From Kribbella soli (GTDB lineage Bacteria; Actinomycetota; Actinomycetes; Propionibacteriales; Kribbellaceae), in contig NZ_SJJZ01000002.1 of NCBI RefSeq assembly GCF_004331345.1, forward strand, positions 1,178,001 to 1,242,000: a stretch of 64,000 bases of DNA, in the 5' to 3' direction. Positions within the stretch are counted from its first letter, which is position 1; every line of letters begins with the position of its first letter. Of this stretch, positions 61,049 to 64,000 are shown piece by piece. Made by a program: the position numbers and the translations under genes. A model generated the notes under the pieces. That model made no database searches, was not told the DNA's origin, and was given only the letters and a program-made list of their open reading frames with translations.

Positions 61049-62632
61049 TCAGCGCGGCTCGATCGAGAGCTTGTGGTGGAACACGTTGCGCGGATCCCAC
61101 TTCGACTTGATCTGCTGCAGCCGCGGATAATTGCCGAGGTAGTACAGGTCGTGCCACGGCACGCCTGACTTGTTGTACGCCGGATCCGCCAGATCCACGT
61201 CCGGGTAGTTGATGTACGACCCCGCGTTGATCGCGTTCGGCACCGGGACACCGCCCGTGTCGCGGTAGATGTCGGCGTACACCTTCCGTGCCCACGCGAG
61301 GTTCTTGGCGTCGTCGGCCGCGGTGTCCCACGACGCGCTGAGCACCATCTTGGCGACCACGTCGCGCTGCGCGGCAGCGGTCGCGTCGGACGGCACGGAG
61401 TTCACCTTGCCGCCGTACGGGACCAGCAGGACCGACGACGTCGGGCCGGTGTACGTCGAGTCCGTCAGCCCGCGGTACATCGCCAGGATCTGCTCGTCGG
61501 TGTACCCCTTCTTCAGGTACCCGGCCTTGTACTTCCCGCGCCCCGGCGACGCCGTCTCGCCGATCGACCGCTCCATCGTGGTGTGCAGGAACGGCCCCTC
61601 ACCGGCGTCGATCACCTGCGGTTTCGGGTCCACGCCGGCGACCATCGCCGCGTTGAACGCGTTCATCAGCTCCGCCGCGTTCGGCGCGGCCGCGTCGATC
61701 TGGGTGGAGAGCAGGAACTGCCCGGCCGACGAGTGCGTGAGGATGAACGGCGCGTAGAGCGTCGCGTACGGCGAGTCCGCGGTGTTGTGCTGCTCGAAGA
61801 AGTCGAACCAGTTCCGCACCGTCCGCAGGAAGCCGGCCGGTGTCGTCGTCTTCCAGTCGTACAGCAGCAGGCTGGACCGCAACGCGGCCGGTGCCTTGGG
61901 CAACGACTCCGCCGGCGACCGGCCGGACGTGCCGTTGGTGCGCATCAGGTACCGGGTGACGACACCGAAGTTCCCGCCGCCACCACCCGTGTGTGCCCAC
62001 CACAGGTCGCGGTGCTCGTTGTCGCGCGTCGCGACCACCGATCGCGCCCGTCCACGGGCGTCGACGACCACGATCTCCACGCCGTACAGGTGATCGACGA
62101 CCGAACCGTACTTGCGGGACAGCGGCCCGTACCCACCCCCACTGAAGTGACCGCCGACGCCGACGCCGAGGCACCCGCCGCCGGGCACCGTGAGGCCCCA
62201 CCCGAAGAACAGTTCCTTGTAGACGGTTTCGAGGATCGCCCCCGCGCCGATCGAGAAGGCCCGGTACTGCGGGTCCCACGTCACCGCGTCGTACGTCGAC
62301 ATGTCCAGCAGCACCTCGATGTCGCTGCTGTCCACGAAGTCCTCGAAGCAGTGTCCGCCGCCGCGCACCGCGATCCGCTTCCCGCTGCGGACCGCGTCCT
62401 GCACGGCCGCGACGGCGTCCTCGGTCGACTGGATCACCCGCGCGTAGTCGGGTTTGCCGACGAAACGGCGGTTCTGGCCGCGCTGCACGAGATCCTGATA
62501 GCGCACGTCACCCGGGCCGATCTTGGCGCTGGTGGTGACGACGGCGGCCGACGCCGTACCAGGTATGGCGAGTGCGGCACCCGCAACGGCTGTTCCGGCC
62601 AGGAGACCACGACGACTGACTGGCATTGACAT
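61049..62632 (-). CDS. Tat-exported FAD-linked oxidase (BBE type)
   Basis: This 527-aa protein has a twin-arginine signal (VSRRGLLAGTAVAGAALAIP, residues 5-24) and a PCMH-type FAD-binding domain. RGGGHCFED contains the His and GGGCLGVGVGGHFSGGGYG the Cys expected for a doubly linked flavin, as in berberine-bridge enzymes. A C-terminal BBE domain ends YLGNYPRLQQIKSKWDPRNV. It should oxidise a sugar or alcohol outside the cell and make H2O2. ATG at 62632. It is monocistronic. Confidence 0.9.
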   Translation of the reverse strand: MSMPVSRRGLLAGTAVAGAALAIPGTASAAVVTTSAKIGPGDVRYQDLVQRGQNRRFVGKPDYARVIQSTEDAVAAVQDAVRSGKRIAVRGGGHCFEDFVDSSDIEVLLDMSTYDAVTWDPQYRAFSIGAGAILETVYKELFFGWGLTVPGGGCLGVGVGGHFSGGGYGPLSRKYGSVVDHLYGVEIVVVDARGRARSVVATRDNEHRDLWWAHTGGGGGNFGVVTRYLMRTNGTSGRSPAESLPKAPAALRSSLLLYDWKTTTPAGFLRTVRNWFDFFEQHNTADSPYATLYAPFILTHSSAGQFLLSTQIDAAAPNAAELMNAFNAAMVAGVDPKPQVIDAGEGPFLHTTMERSIGETASPGRGKYKAGYLKKGYTDEQILAMYRGLTDSTYTGPTSSVLLVPYGGKVNSVPSDATAAAQRDVVAKMVLSASWDTAADDAKNLAWARKVYADIYRDTGGVPVPNAINAGSYINYPDVDLADPAYNKSGVPWHDLYYLGNYPRLQQIKSKWDPRNVFHHKLSIEPR

Positions 62633-62717
62633 TCCCTCCCGAGAGTTCGAAATGCTTCGACCCTAGGAAGGTGGGCGATGTCCGCACATCAGCCATCTGG
62701 TGGAGTGCAGGACTCCC

Positions 62718-63425
62718 CTATCCGGCGTACAACCGCTCCAACGGAGCACCGAGCAGTACGCCGGCCAACGCCCCGACGAGCATGAACGGCCCGAACGGGA
62801 CCATCTGTTTGCGGGTCATGATCCGGGCCGCGATCAGCACGATGCCGACGATCGCGCCGAGGAAGAACCCGCCGTACAACCCGGACACGAACTCGCCCCA
62901 GCCGAGCCAGCCGAGCGCGATCCCGAGCAGCCCGGACAACCGCACGTCACCGAACCCGACCCCGCGCGGGAACGCGAACCACAGCACGTAGAACACCGCG
63001 AACCCGATCGCTCCGGCGATCGCCGCCCGGCGCAACGAGCCCCACTCCCCCGTCGCCAGCGCCGCGGCCACCAGCCCGGCACCGACCACGAAGTACGTCG
63101 GCCAGATGATCACCGACGGCAGGAACCGCGTGCGCGCGTCGATGTACCCGAGCACCGAGCCGGCCACCACGAGCACCAGCCACGCGGGCAGCACGGCGTC
63201 CAGACCGAGCATCCAGCCGAGAATGCCTCCGGCCAGCGCGGCGAGCCCACCGCACCAGTACGTCGCTCGCCGTCCGGCCAGCGACGCGTACAAGACCTTG
63301 GTCTCGCCGTCCTCGAGCTCCGGCTCGGGGATGCGCCGCATCAGCCACGGACCGAGCGTGGACGCCGCGGCGCCGCAGGCGATCACGCCGATCCCCGCAG
63401 CGAGCAACGCGTTGTCAGCCGGCAC
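62718..63425 (-). CDS. prepilin peptidase (A24 family), short form
   Basis: This 235-aa membrane aspartic protease has about seven helices. The two catalytic Asp residues are in VLGYIDARTRFLPSVIIWP and in RGVGFGDVRLSGLLG (GxGD motif). The N-terminal methylase domain of PilD is missing, which is common in actinobacterial and Tad-type members. GTG at 63425 is used. It may process pseudopilins or Tad pilins encoded elsewhere. It is upstream of aroC in Streptomyces as well, though separated here. Confidence 0.88.
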   Translation of the reverse strand: MPADNALLAAGIGVIACGAAASTLGPWLMRRIPEPELEDGETKVLYASLAGRRATYWCGGLAALAGGILGWMLGLDAVLPAWLVLVVAGSVLGYIDARTRFLPSVIIWPTYFVVGAGLVAAALATGEWGSLRRAAIAGAIGFAVFYVLWFAFPRGVGFGDVRLSGLLGIALGWLGWGEFVSGLYGGFFLGAIVGIVLIAARIMTRKQMVPFGPFMLVGALAGVLLGAPLERLYAG

Positions 63426-63444
63426 GATCCACGACCCTAGACGA

Positions 63445-64000
63445 CTACTTGCGGACGCCCGCGGCCGCCCGCCGGGCCAGCACCCGCGCGAGGACCAACG
63501 CCCCACCGACCAGCAGCAGCAAGAGACCGACGAGCACCGCGACCGTGCTCCAGAACCCTTCGTTCTTGGTGACGTACGTGACCCGCTGGTACTCGTCGTC
63601 GTTCGCCGCCTGGGTGAACGTGAAGTCGTCCGTGATCTTGCCCGGCTCGCGGTACGTCGCCGTGTAGGCGGTCAGGAAGTCAGTCGGCTTGGGGAGCATG
63701 TCGGTGTCGACCCGGCCGGCGAAGAGCAGCTCCGGGGTCACGTCGGCGTCCGGCACCTTCGTGGCGTCGACCCGGTGCTCCGCCGCGACGTACACCGTGA
63801 CGGTCTGGGTCGTGGTCGCGCCCTTGCTCAGCCGCATCGGGTAGACGATCCGGTCCGACGCGAACGTCAGCCGCAGCGGCGGTGTCGCGCCGGACAGGCT
63901 CTCGCCGTCCTTCCTCGGCGCCAGCTTCACCGCGACGATCTCCCACTTCTCGGTCAGGTACGGCGTGAGGTTCGCGGCCAGCGTCGACGGTACGACGTAC
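63445..64000 (-). CDS. DUF2330-like membrane protein, C-terminal part
   Basis: This protein is cut off by the right edge and continues in frame to base 63999. The visible part has a conserved NLTPYLTEKWEIVAVKLAPR-like stretch and LRLTFASDRIVYPMRLSKGA, followed by a beta-rich domain. It ends in a C-terminal membrane helix (STVAVLVGLLLLLVGGALVL) and a short basic tail. This is typical of DUF2330, an exported, membrane-anchored family without known function. A start codon and signal peptide are expected outside the window. Confidence 0.72.
   Translation of the reverse strand, partial: YVVPSTLAANLTPYLTEKWEIVAVKLAPRKDGESLSGATPPLRLTFASDRIVYPMRLSKGATTTQTVTVYVAAEHRVDATKVPDADVTPELLFAGRVDTDMLPKPTDFLTAYTATYREPGKITDDFTFTQAANDDEYQRVTYVTKNEGFWSTVAVLVGLLLLLVGGALVLARVLARRAAAGVRK

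Overview
The window is chromosomal DNA of a high-GC actinobacterium. The evidence is very GC-rich codon use, many GTG starts, four-base GTGA/ATGA stop-start overlaps, BldD, the actinobacterial integration host factor mIHF, an omega subunit gene and a PriA that has lost its Walker A motif. The protein set looks most like Kribbella or another member of Propionibacteriales. That assignment is recognition and inference, not a database match.

A conserved housekeeping backbone runs almost entirely on the minus strand. From right to left it reads: prepilin peptidase, aroC-aroK-aroB, aroQ, efp, nusB, then bldD (plus strand), pyrR-pyrB-pyrC-(Rv1382-like gene)-carA-carB-pyrD-pyrF, mihF-gmk-rpoZ-coaBC, metK, priA and def-fmt-rsmB. 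It covers aromatic amino-acid precursors, the start of elongation-factor and antitermination functions, complete de novo UMP synthesis, GMP kinase, coenzyme A, S-adenosylmethionine, replication restart and formyl-methionine processing. The order matches the corresponding blocks of Streptomyces and, in part, Mycobacterium tuberculosis.

Lineage-specific modules sit between the backbone genes.
- 0-10 kb: response-regulator fragment, TPR-like protein, ABC exporter pair, a glycosidase/ROK-regulator cluster (GH125, GH36-like), a cysteine-desulfurase-like enzyme and two drug/metabolite transporters flanking a long hairpin.
- 13.4-21.7 kb: a secreted C39-type peptidase with a lipoprotein partner, an Lrp-HAD-DUF1707 operon divergent from an MFS pump, and a second MFS pump divergent from an ArsR-like regulator.
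- 25.2-28.4 kb: a winged-helix protein, a lipoprotein and two acetyltransferases.
- 31.1-34.9 kb: paralogous small lipoproteins, an EamA transporter, a LysR regulator and a DUF4037 protein.
- 46.6-56.0 kb: an FxLD-type methyltransferase with MarR, an EamA gene with an overlong C-terminus, a LuxR regulator, a TetR/HelD pair, an oxidoreductase and a 1-kb repeat array. This module separates aroB from aroQ and aroQ from efp.
- 58.9-62.6 kb: a VapBC-type toxin-antitoxin pair, a tiny secreted peptide, an ADP-ribosylglycohydrolase and a Tat-exported flavoprotein.

The most interesting features are regulatory or structural. Several regulators sit directly on recognisable operators: three MarR palindromes around a leaderless EamA promoter, an ArsR palindrome over a -10 box, a TetR inverted repeat before helD, and a toxin-antitoxin palindrome over the -10. 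The GC-rich 55.2-56.0 kb interval carries five copies of a 53-bp element that no gene explains. I saw no tRNA, rRNA, CRISPR array, insertion sequence or phage gene.
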